From: an uncultured Lachnospiraceae bacterium
Lineage (GTDB): Bacteria; Bacillota; Clostridia; Lachnospirales; Lachnospiraceae
Length of the DNA stretch: 52,599 bases
Assembly: GCA_900548905.1 (NCBI GenBank)
Contig: URMK01000049.1
Span: 1-52,599 of the forward strand
Direction of reading: 5' to 3'
In this document: positions 34,521 through 43,114 of the stretch, piece by piece
Position numbering within the stretch: the stretch's first letter is position 1
Layout of the letters: each line of letters begins with the position of its first letter
Translations under genes and position numbers: made by a program
The notes under the pieces: model-generated
Database searches by the model: none
Seen by the model: only the letters and a program-made list of their open reading frames with translations
Told to the model about the DNA's origin: nothing

Positions 34521-34779
34521 AACTCAGACTTCGCAGGAGCTAAACGGCCTCCCTCCCGCTGTCGGCGCGGCGTATCCGGGATTGAAAAGGATTTTCTTCA
34601 GTCCGTCAGACCCTACATTCCGATGAGCCCGAGGACATCAAGTGTGTCAGGTGAGGCTGACACACTTGATCGGTCTCATCTCCATGGTCTGAAAGGACTT
34701 AAAAAAATTCCTTTTCAATCCCGGATACGCCGCGCCGACAGCGGGAGGGAGGCCATTTAACTCCTGCGAAGTTTGAGTT
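34521..34779. repeat. 259-bp near-perfect palindromic element, copy 1
   Basis: The outer arms 34521-34591 and 34709-34779 are 71 bp each and complementary at all but three positions. Inside, AGTCC (34600-34604) pairs with GGACT (34695-34699), GTCAGACC with GGTCTGA, and GATGAG with CTCATC. ATCAAGTGTGTCAG (34637-34650) pairs perfectly with CTGACACACTTGAT (34657-34670) around a six-base loop. The entire element folds as one hairpin. It contains no open frame. Its right arm supplies the last seven codons and the stop of the MFS gene. A diverged copy begins at 52516. It looks like a mobile or amplified palindromic element (MITE-like), or a large structured RNA. Confidence 0.9.
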
Positions 34780-35974
34780 CATAACTGTAAATTATCATAA
34801 TTATAGAAAGAATTGCAATGATTCCCCCTGCTATAAGGTACAGGCTGTTGATGCTGTATGTATCAAGTACGATTCCGGTCAGCATATAGGAAACCGGCTG
34901 AAGCCCTGCGGAACATAAAAATTGAATGCTCATGACCCTTCCAACAAGGAATTCCGGTGTAATCTGCTGGATTGTTGTAATAAATAATACATTAATGATT
35001 CCCAGAAACAGCCCCGCCGCAAATACAGCCCCCAAAATCACCGGTTTCGATGAACAGAAGCTGAACATACTCCATACAAGGCCGAGCACAAGCGAACACC
35101 CTGAAATCAGCCGGATGGATTGAGCCTTTTGCCTTCGTTTCATAGTACCGGCTAAAACAGCACCTATTAAAGAACCCAGGCCGGTCATAGACAATAACTT
35201 CGTATATCCGTCCACGCCTTCAGGCAGATAGTCCATGGCGATTACAGGAAAACCTACCTGCTGAGGGCCGATAATGCATAAATTCAGGATAGCCGTAAAA
35301 AGCAGTAACACGATCAATACGGGAAGCCTGCATAAATGCTTAAACGATCCCTGCGGGGAACTCCCGTTTTCATCTGTGCCGCCTTGTACCTCTTTGTTAT
35401 CCGGGAATTTCACTTTTAGAAATAAAAACAAGGCAAGGATGCTTGCGGCGGCCATGATCAGATATGCCTTATCGCTTGCTTTTTCCACAAGGATCCCCGC
35501 TGCAAGAGGGCCTGCCAGCGTCGATCCCTGGTTAATAAACTGCATGACGGAATTGGCTTTCTGCAGATGCTCCTCACTTACCAATGCCGGGACTGCAGAA
35601 TAAAGAGCCGGTAATATGGCAGCGCTTATCCCTCCGAACAAAACGGCAAACATAAAAATAATACTTTCATTTACTATATTTGTCTGGTTAACAAAAAACA
35701 GGGAAACCAATAAAAAGCCCAATAAACCGGTTCCTGCAACAAGTGTTTTGAAGATCCCCAGCTTATCTGTTAAAAAGCCGCTGACAGGCAAGATGAAAAT
35801 CCTCGGTATCACCATAGCGGTCATAACGGAACTCAGCAGTAAAACGGAACCTGTGCTTTTCATAATCAAGGAAACCTGTAGAACACTGTATAGCTGATTG
35901 ATAAGAAACAAAAGAATACAGGCACTGAAGAAAATTATAGCATTAACAGATAAAAATTGCGATTTCTTTTTCAT
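34757..35974 (-). CDS. MFS transporter (drug efflux-like)
   Basis: Major facilitator protein of 405 aa with about twelve helices. The MFS loop between helices 2 and 3 reads GFLTDKLGIFKT, with the Asp and basic positions of motif A. The two halves are joined by a hydrophilic loop (KFPDNKEVQGGTDENGSSPQ). It resembles MefA-like/EntS-type exporters. The final residues ELKLRRS and the stop codon lie inside the 259-bp palindrome, so the native C-terminus may have been replaced by element sequence. Expression is probably repressed by the downstream TetR through the operator at 36001-36020. Confidence 0.9.
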   Translation of the reverse strand: MKKKSQFLSVNAIIFFSACILLFLINQLYSVLQVSLIMKSTGSVLLLSSVMTAMVIPRIFILPVSGFLTDKLGIFKTLVAGTGLLGFLLVSLFFVNQTNIVNESIIFMFAVLFGGISAAILPALYSAVPALVSEEHLQKANSVMQFINQGSTLAGPLAAGILVEKASDKAYLIMAAASILALFLFLKVKFPDNKEVQGGTDENGSSPQGSFKHLCRLPVLIVLLLFTAILNLCIIGPQQVGFPVIAMDYLPEGVDGYTKLLSMTGLGSLIGAVLAGTMKRRQKAQSIRLISGCSLVLGLVWSMFSFCSSKPVILGAVFAAGLFLGIINVLFITTIQQITPEFLVGRVMSIQFLCSAGLQPVSYMLTGIVLDTYSINSLYLIAGGIIAILSIIMIIYSYELKLRRS

Positions 35975-36000
35975 AAGCTTGTTACCTTTCTCATTACAAT

Positions 36001-36020
36001 AAAACTGACTGGTTAGTTTT
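36001..36020. promoter_or_regulatory. TetR-type operator at the MFS promoter
   Basis: AAAACTGACTGGTTAGTTTT is a 20-bp dyad (eight of nine arm positions match), of the ACTGACT-NN-AGT kind bound by many TetR/AcrR-family repressors. It lies directly after the -10 element of the MFS promoter, over the expected transcription start, where a bound repressor would block initiation. Confidence 0.75.
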
Positions 36021-36021
36021 T

Positions 36022-36049
36022 ATTATAACAGCAAAAAGGATTTTTACAA
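36022..36049 (-). promoter_or_regulatory. Promoter of the MFS gene
   Basis: On the minus strand TTGTAA (36044-36049) and a perfect TATAAT (36022-36027) are spaced by 16 bp. The operator follows immediately, and the MFS ATG is at 35974. Confidence 0.65.
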
Positions 36050-36120
36050 GTGTTTTTGATTTTATTCCTCCAACATTTCTCGTATCTTCTTTTTTGAGGA
36101 ACTTTTTTTACTTCGGGACT

Positions 36121-36147
36121 TAATATTTGCCGGCAGACAGCCGATAG
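36121..36147 (+). promoter_or_regulatory. Sigma-28-like promoter of the PilZ gene
   Basis: TAAT (36121-36124), 15 bp, then GCCGATAG (36140-36147). This is one base off the sigma-28/sigma-D consensus in each element (TAAA-N15-GCCGATAT). It lies 43 bases upstream of the GTG start of the PilZ gene. Confidence 0.7.
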
Positions 36148-36190
36148 AATAATAGGATTGTAAAAATTTATACTTCCGGAGGTAACGAAA

Positions 36191-36814
36191 GTGCTGCCAA
36201 TTAAAAACTGCCGAAAATGCTATCTTCTTCATCCCAGGAACAATTCCTTTCTCTGTCAGGCCGATGTGGAATTTTCCGGTGATGAAGAAATCACTCTCTC
36301 CTTTACGGACTGGAACCCCAGAAAGAAAAGCATCTGCGGGCAGGCCGTGCTTTTTTATGATTCCGTAAACGGGCTGGTAACCTGTACCTGCGACCTGCTG
36401 GATATCCGTCCGGATCCGGAGAAGAAAGGATATCACAAGGCCCTGTGCCGGATACAAAGCATACAGGATCTGGTAAACCGGCATGAGGATTTCCGGCTTT
36501 CCATATCCTTGTCCATCCGTGTGACTTATTCCGATGCGCAGGGGAAGAAGCCGGTAACGGTGGACGGTATTACGACGAATCTTTCCGCAGGAGGGCTTTA
36601 TTTTATTACCGCAGAGCCTCTGCCCGTTCCTTCCTTCCAGATCCGTTTCTACCATAACATCCTTCCCTTTGTGTTTCAGGCCCGGGTTCTGCGCAAGAAT
36701 GAACTGGGGAATAAACGGTTCGGCTACGGCTGCTGTTTTGAGAATCTCTCCTCCAATGCGGAAAGTATGCTGCGGGGTTATATTTTCCAGATGGAATCCC
36801 GGCCTAAAAATTAA
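36191..36814 (+). CDS. PilZ-domain c-di-GMP receptor, YcgR-like
   Basis: Protein of 207 aa with an N-terminal YcgR/YpfA-like beta domain (about 1-90) and a C-terminal PilZ domain. The c-di-GMP motif is RHEDFR (97-102) followed by NLSAGG (130-135), so the family's R-x-x-x-R has His98 in place of the first arginine while R102 and N-x-S-x-x-G are intact. Binding may therefore be weaker or altered. YcgR proteins slow the flagellar motor when c-di-GMP rises, which fits the flagellar neighbours and the sigma-28-like promoter. The start is GTG at 36191 with GGAGGTAACGAAA upstream. It ends one base before the stop of the convergent YlqH-like gene. Confidence 0.82.
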   Translation: MLPIKNCRKCYLLHPRNNSFLCQADVEFSGDEEITLSFTDWNPRKKSICGQAVLFYDSVNGLVTCTCDLLDIRPDPEKKGYHKALCRIQSIQDLVNRHEDFRLSISLSIRVTYSDAQGKKPVTVDGITTNLSAGGLYFITAEPLPVPSFQIRFYHNILPFVFQARVLRKNELGNKRFGYGCCFENLSSNAESMLRGYIFQMESRPKN

Positions 36815-36815
36815 T

Positions 36816-37121
36816 TCATACTTTATCCTCTTCTTCCGTCTCCCGTTCTTTTCCGGGGACGAAATGAAGGAAATAAGCGTAGATGTCCACAACGGCCTGG
36901 TACAGTTCTTCCGGTATACGGCTTCCCAGCTCCATCTGGGTGAGGATGGTTGCCAGGGAGTCGTCCTCATAGACCGGCACGCCGTTCTGGGAGGCTACCT
37001 CCACGATCTTTTCCGCCATATATCCCATGCCTGACGCTACAATAACCGGTGCGCCCTGCCTTTCTTCATCATAGGTCAGGGCCACCGCTTTTTTATTCAA
37101 GGTCTCCTTAAACTCGGACAT
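36816..37121 (-). CDS. FlhB C-terminal-domain homologue (YlqH-like)
   Basis: Small cytoplasmic protein of 101 aa that matches only the cytoplasmic, autocleaved domain of FlhB/YscU export switches: KAVALTYDEERQGAPVIVAS, then a helical tail with IVEVASQNGVPVYEDDSLA. The NPTH autocleavage motif is absent; the equivalent position reads ASGMGY. It thus resembles the stand-alone YlqH/FhlB proteins of Bacillus, which mimic the already cleaved domain. The start was set at the ATG at 37121 with GGAGTGG upstream rather than the GTG at 37130. It overlaps the end of the FliK-like gene by 14 bases, so the pair is coupled. Confidence 0.85.
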   Translation of the reverse strand: MSEFKETLNKKAVALTYDEERQGAPVIVASGMGYMAEKIVEVASQNGVPVYEDDSLATILTQMELGSRIPEELYQAVVDIYAYFLHFVPGKERETEEEDKV

Positions 37122-38529
37122 TAACTCCACTCCTTTTTTCTGTAATCTGGGGAAATGCTTCCGTAATGGGTATGGATTCCCTGCTGGATCCGGTCACCAG
37201 ATTCTCGAGACGGATCCCGTTTTCCGATAAAATACGTCCCACATTCTGCCGGATTTCCTTTTCCTTCTCCAGCAGGCTGTCCGGGATATCCAGCTGCATT
37301 TCCATTTTCCCGTCCCTGTAAAGCAAAAACATATCAAAAAAACCAAGCTGTTCGATATCAAACTTAATCAGCGCCCTGACCGCCGGCCCGTCCTCTTCTT
37401 CCGCGGTATTTCCCCTGTCATCGGGGTCTATCCACAGTTCGGAATACATCAGTTTATCCTCCACCACCATAGGCAGCATGAGATGAAGCACCGGCATGTA
37501 CACGCTTTCATTCAGCAGGATGGACTGGATCACATTCCGGCTTATCTGCTTCGCTTCCATACTGCTGTCGCCGTCCATGCCCGAACGCAGGATATCCAGG
37601 AAGCCCCTGTTCCAGTCCGCCTTTTCCCCGGCCGCCTTATGAAGCACCGACTCCACAAGGGATTCGTCCATATCCCCGAATACCTTTCTAATCCCCTGAT
37701 AGCCCAGCAGCTTACGGAAGCTCTGCATCAGCCCCTCCATGCTGCCGTTTTCATACCGGGCCAGCTGGTATGAAATATGGGCCGCAAAATTGCGCAGATC
37801 CCCCCGGTCATGGGTCGCGGAAATATAACGGTTCAGAAGAGGAAGGATCTTTTCTTTCAAGAGGGCCGTATTCTTCTGTGTTTCCCCGTTTGCATGCTGT
37901 TGTCCGAAGGCAAGGCGGCCGGTCAACTGTTCCAGTTCCCCCGCCTGCCTGGAATACATAAATTTTCCGGCTTTATGCAGGGCGTCCACAATGGTCTGCA
38001 TAATATGGCCCCCGGACGCCATATCGCCATAGCGCCTGACAAAATCCAGGATGGAAGCTTTCAGATCCACGGAATCCGTCTGTTCCATCACCTGCCGCAG
38101 CAGGTCGAATAAAGGCCCCTTAAAGCGTACCCCCATATCTGCCTGCTGCTTCAGAAAAAGAGCCATATCCCCTTCCTTCAATCCTATCATGGAAAAGAAA
38201 CGGGCCATTTCTTCCGCCGTGTTCCCGTCCATGCCGGACTGGATCAGCAGCTCCCTCTTCTGCATCAGTATCCGGGTCAGATCCTCCACCTGATCCCCGG
38301 TGGACTGCAGCATTTTGATGAAATTATTGTAATTGGACTCATAATTCAGCTTCAGCTGTGTATTTTTATCCTGTCCGGCGTCATTCCTGGCATCCGGCCT
38401 GAGCACCTTCTGCGGCTCGATGGGGGCCTGGACGCGCTGCAGTTCCCCGCTTGAGGTTGGATTCATTTTAATATTATTCTTGTTTTCATACCCGCCGACG
38501 GGCGTGGTAACCTTCAAAATATTAGACAT
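37108..38529 (-). CDS. FliK/YlqG-like protein
   Basis: Probably cytoplasmic protein of 473 aa. It has a low-complexity N-terminus (about 1-60), a long helical middle, and a C-terminal domain (about 350-460) whose SELWIDPDDR and LIKFDIEQLGFFDMFLLYRD strands resemble the flagellar hook-length-control C-terminal fold. Its gene is paired with the YlqH-like gene, as ylqG is with ylqH in Bacillus, where FliK-like and FlhB-C-like proteins form a natural partner set. Function outside the export gate is not known. The ATG start at 38529 has GGAGTT upstream; the TTG at 38544 is less likely. Confidence 0.65.
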   Translation of the reverse strand: MSNILKVTTPVGGYENKNNIKMNPTSSGELQRVQAPIEPQKVLRPDARNDAGQDKNTQLKLNYESNYNNFIKMLQSTGDQVEDLTRILMQKRELLIQSGMDGNTAEEMARFFSMIGLKEGDMALFLKQQADMGVRFKGPLFDLLRQVMEQTDSVDLKASILDFVRRYGDMASGGHIMQTIVDALHKAGKFMYSRQAGELEQLTGRLAFGQQHANGETQKNTALLKEKILPLLNRYISATHDRGDLRNFAAHISYQLARYENGSMEGLMQSFRKLLGYQGIRKVFGDMDESLVESVLHKAAGEKADWNRGFLDILRSGMDGDSSMEAKQISRNVIQSILLNESVYMPVLHLMLPMVVEDKLMYSELWIDPDDRGNTAEEEDGPAVRALIKFDIEQLGFFDMFLLYRDGKMEMQLDIPDSLLEKEKEIRQNVGRILSENGIRLENLVTGSSRESIPITEAFPQITEKRSGVNVRV

Positions 38530-38544
38530 TTTTTGTAACTCCAA

Positions 38545-38571
38545 TTATTTTCTGTATTTTTTGGCCGATAT
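38545..38571 (+). promoter_or_regulatory. Sigma-28-like promoter of cheA
   Basis: A perfect sigma-28 -10 octamer GCCGATAT lies at 38564-38571, 56 bases upstream of the cheA ATG. The -35 is weak: TTAT at 38545-38548 with a 15-bp spacer. Confidence 0.6.
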
Positions 38572-38627
38572 ATAAAATATGTCATAAACATAAAATATCT
38601 GAACAGATAAGGCGGTGTAAAAGAATT

Positions 38628-40706
38628 ATGGACAACACTCTGGATAACCTACTGGATACTTATTTATTCGAAACCAATTCCCTTCTGGAACAGCTTGATG
38701 AACTGCTGATCAATGCGGAAAAAAATGCGGATTTTACATCGGATGATGTAAATGAAATCTTCCGTATCATGCATACGATCAAAGGCTCTTCTGCCATGCT
38801 TGAATTCTCTTCCCTCATGACCATTGCCCACCATATTGAGGACGTTTTCTTTTTCATACGGGAGAATGGAATCAGCAGTCTGAGCAGTTCCCATAAATCA
38901 GAGCTGTTTAACCTCATGTTTAAATCCACCGACAAGCTTCGGGAAGAAGTCAGGAAGGTGGAAAAAAATGAACCACTCAGTACTAATATCGACAGTATAA
39001 TTCAAGAAATTAATAGTTTTCTGGATAAAATCAGTAAAGACGGCGGAGGAAAAAAGGCATCCCCGGCCCAGCCGGCTTCCGTCCCTTCTCCCGCCCCTGC
39101 CGCACAGCCCCGGGACGGGGCTCCCTTTCCTGCGGATCCGGGGATCTGTTTCCTGCGTGTCTTCTTTGACGAAGGCTGCGGCATGGAAAACCTGAGAGCC
39201 TTCATGCTGGTAACCTCCCTGAAGGACGCCATCACGGATTTCCGTTTTTATCCGGCGGATATCGAGAGCAACAGCGGTACGGCTGAATGCATCATACGGG
39301 ACGGCTTCTTTCTTGCTTTTGACGCAAAGGAAACGGCGGAAACCGCCATCGCGGTCATCAAGGATATCAACAATCTCCATTCCTATGAACTGCTGGACAA
39401 CCCGGAATACCGGGAACCGGAACCGCAGCAGGTCCCGGCATCCGGCACGTCGCCCGACGTAACGAAGGCCTCTCCCGCCCAAAAGGCGGCTCCCGGCGCC
39501 GCCCACAATGCGCCGGTGAAGCAGAACCTGATCAGCGTGAACCTGACCAAGCTGGACATGCTGATGGCGGTGGTGGGGGAAATCGTCATCACCGAATCCA
39601 TGGTCATTTCTTCCCCGGAGCTGCACGGCCTGAAGCTGGACAGCTTCCTCAAATCCGCCAGGCAGCTGCGCAAACTTACCGACGACCTGCAGGATATCGC
39701 CATGTCTTTGCGGATGGTGCCTATTTCCGGTACCTTCCAGAAAATGAACCGGATCGTCCGGGATATGAAGCAGGAACTGAATAAGGATGTACGGCTGACC
39801 ATTGAAGGTGAAAACACGGAAGTGGATAAAAGTATCGTGGATAACATCAGCGATCCCATCATGCATATTGTAAGAAACTCCATGGATCACGGAATAGAAA
39901 AAGCTGCGGACGACCGCGTCCGGGCGGGAAAAAACCCGCAGGGTGAGATCGTCCTGGCAGCCCGCCATACCGGCAGCGAGGTCATCATCACCATAACCGA
40001 TGACGGGCGCGGAATTGATCCTGCCTCCGTCCTGGCCAAGGCAAGAGAGAACGGGCTGCTGGTGAAGCCGGAGGAGGAATACAGCCGGAAGGAAATCCTT
40101 TCCCTGCTGATGCTTCCCGGCTTTTCCACCAATAAGGAAGTTACCGAATACTCCGGCCGGGGTGTGGGAATGGACGTGGTAAAGAGGAATGTGGAAGCGA
40201 TCGGCGGTACGGTGGGTATCTCCAGTGAATACGGCAAAGGTACCTGCATGACTCTGCGCATACCGCTCACCCTCGCTATCGTGGACGGAATGGAGGTTTC
40301 TGTGGGAGGCACTATTTTCACCATCCCCATTTCCAATATCCGCAAATCCTTTAAGGCTCTGCCGGAGGATATTATTTACGATTCCGAAGGGCATGAGCTC
40401 ATCCGCTGTATGGGGGATTTTTATCCTCTGGTGCGCCTCCATCAGCTCTATGGAATTGATTCGGCAATAACCGGCATCACGGAGGGCCTTCTCATGTGGG
40501 TGGAGGCCAGCGACAAATCCTACTGCCTGTTTATCGACGAACTGTTAGGAGAACAGCAGGTGGTGGTCAAACCGCTCCCCTCCTACCTGAATAATTTCAA
40601 CATCAAGAATTCCGGCATCAGCGGATGCACGATCCTGGGGGATGGAAATATCAGCATCATCCTGGAAATTTCAAATGTATACCAGGCGGCACAGGCCCTT
40701 TTCTGA
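38628..40706 (+). CDS. cheA: Chemotaxis histidine kinase CheA
   Basis: Kinase of 692 aa. Hpt domain P1 carries phosphoacceptor H49 in IMHTIKGSS. P2 (about 165-255) is the response-regulator docking domain, followed by a Pro/Ala-rich linker. P3 dimerisation starts at SVNLTKLDMLMAVVGEIVI. P4 ATPase shows the N-box IVRNSMDHGIE, then DDGRGIDP and GRGVGMDVVK. P5 is a CheW-like regulatory domain (about 550-692). It receives receptor signals through CheW and phosphorylates CheY and CheB. The first gene of the cheA-W-R-B operon, it is preceded by a sigma-28-like -10. Confidence 0.96.
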   Translation: MDNTLDNLLDTYLFETNSLLEQLDELLINAEKNADFTSDDVNEIFRIMHTIKGSSAMLEFSSLMTIAHHIEDVFFFIRENGISSLSSSHKSELFNLMFKSTDKLREEVRKVEKNEPLSTNIDSIIQEINSFLDKISKDGGGKKASPAQPASVPSPAPAAQPRDGAPFPADPGICFLRVFFDEGCGMENLRAFMLVTSLKDAITDFRFYPADIESNSGTAECIIRDGFFLAFDAKETAETAIAVIKDINNLHSYELLDNPEYREPEPQQVPASGTSPDVTKASPAQKAAPGAAHNAPVKQNLISVNLTKLDMLMAVVGEIVITESMVISSPELHGLKLDSFLKSARQLRKLTDDLQDIAMSLRMVPISGTFQKMNRIVRDMKQELNKDVRLTIEGENTEVDKSIVDNISDPIMHIVRNSMDHGIEKAADDRVRAGKNPQGEIVLAARHTGSEVIITITDDGRGIDPASVLAKARENGLLVKPEEEYSRKEILSLLMLPGFSTNKEVTEYSGRGVGMDVVKRNVEAIGGTVGISSEYGKGTCMTLRIPLTLAIVDGMEVSVGGTIFTIPISNIRKSFKALPEDIIYDSEGHELIRCMGDFYPLVRLHQLYGIDSAITGITEGLLMWVEASDKSYCLFIDELLGEQQVVVKPLPSYLNNFNIKNSGISGCTILGDGNISIILEISNVYQAAQALF

Positions 40707-40740
40707 ACCCCTGCCTGAAACGAATACGGAGGCTTTGACA

Positions 40741-41178
40741 ATGGCTAAAATCCAGAACAACGAAGAGAATGAAAAAATAAAGAGCTATCTCACCTTTATC
40801 GCCAACGGCCTGACCTACGGCGTGGATACTATGAATGTGGTGGAAATCATAACCGATTATTCCGTCCGCCCCCTGCCCATGGTTCCTGACTATATTAAAG
40901 GAATCATCAATCTCAGGGGACAGATTATCCCCATCATAGATTTCCGGCTGCGTGTGGGGGGAATGGACAGCCCGGAATCCCACAGTACCGTGATCCTGCA
41001 GATTCTATCCACCACGATCGGGATGATGGTGGACAGTGTGTCCCAGGTACTGGACATCGATCTGTCCGGCGCTTCCCCCATCCCTGTGGAAAACAGGCAG
41101 GAACTGACCAGCGGCATGGTTTCCCTTGAGGACGGGACCGTGATCCTCCTGCTGAATTATGAATCCCTCATCGAATAA
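40741..41178 (+). CDS. cheW: Chemotaxis adaptor CheW
   Basis: Adaptor of 145 aa linking chemoreceptors to CheA. Typical features are YGVDTMNVVEII near the N-terminus, then PDYIKGIINLRGQIIPIIDF. The ATG at 40741 was chosen because GGAGG lies ten bases upstream; an earlier in-frame ATG is inside cheA. It lies 34 bases after cheA and 21 before cheR. Confidence 0.95.
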   Translation: MAKIQNNEENEKIKSYLTFIANGLTYGVDTMNVVEIITDYSVRPLPMVPDYIKGIINLRGQIIPIIDFRLRVGGMDSPESHSTVILQILSTTIGMMVDSVSQVLDIDLSGASPIPVENRQELTSGMVSLEDGTVILLLNYESLIE

Positions 41179-41199
41179 TCGGAGACAGGAGTCAACAGG

Positions 41200-42018
41200 A
41201 TGTTAACAATCAGTGATAACGATTTCAAACGCTTATATACTTTTATCAGGGAAAATTACGGAATTGATCTTTCCCAGAAAAAACAGCTCATCATGGGAAG
41301 GCTGTCCAACGATATTATGGCAAAAGGATATCCCGGCTTTACGGAATATGTGAATGATATCCTCACAAAAGCCACCCCATCGGATATTGACGGCATGCTG
41401 AACCGGCTTACCACAAACTACACCTTTTTTATGCGGGAGGAAGAGCATTTCACGTTCTTCCGGGATACTATCCTCCCTTATCTGGAGCAGAAAAAGAAGG
41501 ATCACGTACTCAGCATCTGGAGCGCGGGCTGTTCCACCGGCCAGGAGCCTTATACCATCTCCATGCTGTTAAAAGAATATTTCGGAGGAAAGGGATACTG
41601 GGATACCCGGATATTGGCCACCGATATTTCCCAGAATGCATTGACCGCCGCCCAGAACGCCCAATATGACGAGGAATCCCTCTCCAGGCTTCCTGCGGCA
41701 TGGAAAACCAGATACTTCGAGCATTCCAGGGACACCGGACTGTGGACGGTTAAACCGTCCCTGCAGTCCAATGTCATTTTCAAAACCTTCAATCTGATGG
41801 ATCCCATCCGGTTCAAGCTGAAATTCGATGTGATATTCTGCCGGAACGTGATGATTTATTTCGATCAGGCGACCAAGGACAGTCTGGTGGATCGTTTTTA
41901 CGACGCTACCGCCCCTGGAGGTTATCTCCTAATCGGCCATTCGGAAAGCCTGAACAAGACCTCCACCCGATATGACTATATTATGCCGGCCACCTACCGT
42001 AAAACGTCCGGCAGTTAA
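41200..42018 (+). CDS. cheR: Chemoreceptor methyltransferase CheR
   Basis: SAM-dependent glutamate methyltransferase of 272 aa. The N-terminal helical domain reads FIRENYGIDLSQKKQLIMGR. The methyltransferase domain has LSIWSAGCSTGQEPYTISML (SAM-binding), ILATDISQNALTAA and DVIFCRNVMIYFD. It adds methyl groups to chemoreceptors for adaptation, the opposite of CheB encoded next. The ATG at 41200 has GGAGACAGGAG upstream. Confidence 0.95.
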   Translation: MLTISDNDFKRLYTFIRENYGIDLSQKKQLIMGRLSNDIMAKGYPGFTEYVNDILTKATPSDIDGMLNRLTTNYTFFMREEEHFTFFRDTILPYLEQKKKDHVLSIWSAGCSTGQEPYTISMLLKEYFGGKGYWDTRILATDISQNALTAAQNAQYDEESLSRLPAAWKTRYFEHSRDTGLWTVKPSLQSNVIFKTFNLMDPIRFKLKFDVIFCRNVMIYFDQATKDSLVDRFYDATAPGGYLLIGHSESLNKTSTRYDYIMPATYRKTSGS

Positions 42019-42035
42019 AGAAAGGCGATGAAAAA

Positions 42036-43097
42036 ATGCTTCTAAATGCTACAATCCGAGTCCTGGTGGTGGACGATTCCCTGGTTTTCGGCCAGTTTCT
42101 CACCAGCAGCCTGCCTCTGGCAAATAAACTGATCCAAATCGTGGGGTATGCCGCTAATGCCTATGAGGCTATGGAAAAAATCCCGCTGTGTTCTCCCGAC
42201 GTCATCACTATGGATGTGGAAATGCCCAAAATGAACGGAATCGAATTTCTCAGGCAGGTATTGCCCAGAAATCCGGTTCCGGTAATTATGGTATCCGCTG
42301 TTAATATGAACGTGTTTGAAGCGCTTTCCAACGGCGCCGTGGATTTTGTCAGGAAACCGAACACGGCGGGGAATTACGGACGCCAGGAATTTATTGACAG
42401 CCTGGCCTCCAAAATAGTCATTGCATCCCGTTCAAAGGTGCGTGTGGCGGGGCAGTCTCCTGTAAAAAAAGAGTTCCTCTCCCCTGTGGTGCCCCGGCTG
42501 TCGCCCATAAATCCTGCCGTCCCGGCTTCCACGGTAATAGCCATCGGCGCGTCCACGGGAGGGACCGAGGCCACGCTTCAGATCCTGCAGGAACTTCCGG
42601 AAAACATGCCCGGTATTGTGGTCACCCAGCATATGCCGGAGGGTTTTACCCAGATGTATGCCCAGCGTCTTGACCGGCTCTGCAGGCTGCATGTAAAGGA
42701 GGCTGCCAACGGCGATAAGATAGAACCGGGAAAAGTGCTGATAGCCCCGGGCAGCCAGCAGATGAAGGTGGTGCGCCTGGGCACCTCCTATACGGTTTCC
42801 TGTTTTAACGGAGAAAAGGTAAACGGCCATATGCCCTCGGTGGATGTCCTGTTTCATTCCATGGCCGATGCCGTCCAGAGCAACGGCGTGGGGATCATCC
42901 TCACCGGCATGGGGCACGACGGCGCCGACGGCCTGCTGAAAATGCGCAGGGCCGGCGCTTATACCATCGGCCAGGACAAGGAGTCCTGTGTGGTATACGG
43001 CATGCCTATGGTCGCCCACAATATCGGCGGCGTATGCGTCCAGGCCTCCTGCGCCAATATTCCCAGGGTACTTATGAATTACCTGAATAAAAAATAA
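42036..43097 (+). CDS. cheB: Chemotaxis methylesterase/deamidase CheB
   Basis: Protein of 353 aa with an N-terminal receiver (D60 in VITMDVEMPKMNG) and a C-terminal esterase domain. The catalytic triad motifs are GASTGGTE (Ser), TQHMPEGF (His) and MGHDGADG (Asp). Phosphorylation by CheA activates demethylation of receptors. No cheC, cheD or cheY is in the window; these must lie elsewhere. Confidence 0.95.
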   Translation: MLLNATIRVLVVDDSLVFGQFLTSSLPLANKLIQIVGYAANAYEAMEKIPLCSPDVITMDVEMPKMNGIEFLRQVLPRNPVPVIMVSAVNMNVFEALSNGAVDFVRKPNTAGNYGRQEFIDSLASKIVIASRSKVRVAGQSPVKKEFLSPVVPRLSPINPAVPASTVIAIGASTGGTEATLQILQELPENMPGIVVTQHMPEGFTQMYAQRLDRLCRLHVKEAANGDKIEPGKVLIAPGSQQMKVVRLGTSYTVSCFNGEKVNGHMPSVDVLFHSMADAVQSNGVGIILTGMGHDGADGLLKMRRAGAYTIGQDKESCVVYGMPMVAHNIGGVCVQASCANIPRVLMNYLNKK

Positions 43098-43114
43098 GAC
43101 AAAGGATAACAGAA

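Noticed and set aside
34521..34779. Insertion sequence
   Set aside because: The palindrome has no transposase gene and no room for one; at most it is a non-autonomous element.
36062..36970. Minus-strand frame of 302 codons across the PilZ gene
   Set aside because: The plus-strand PilZ gene has a ribosome-binding site, a promoter and a clear domain; the opposite frame has none.
38898..40442. Long open frame (514 codons) on the minus strand opposite cheA
   Set aside because: It is antisense to a complete, motif-rich cheA; its Arg/His/Gly-rich translation shows no family motif and it has no ribosome-binding site.
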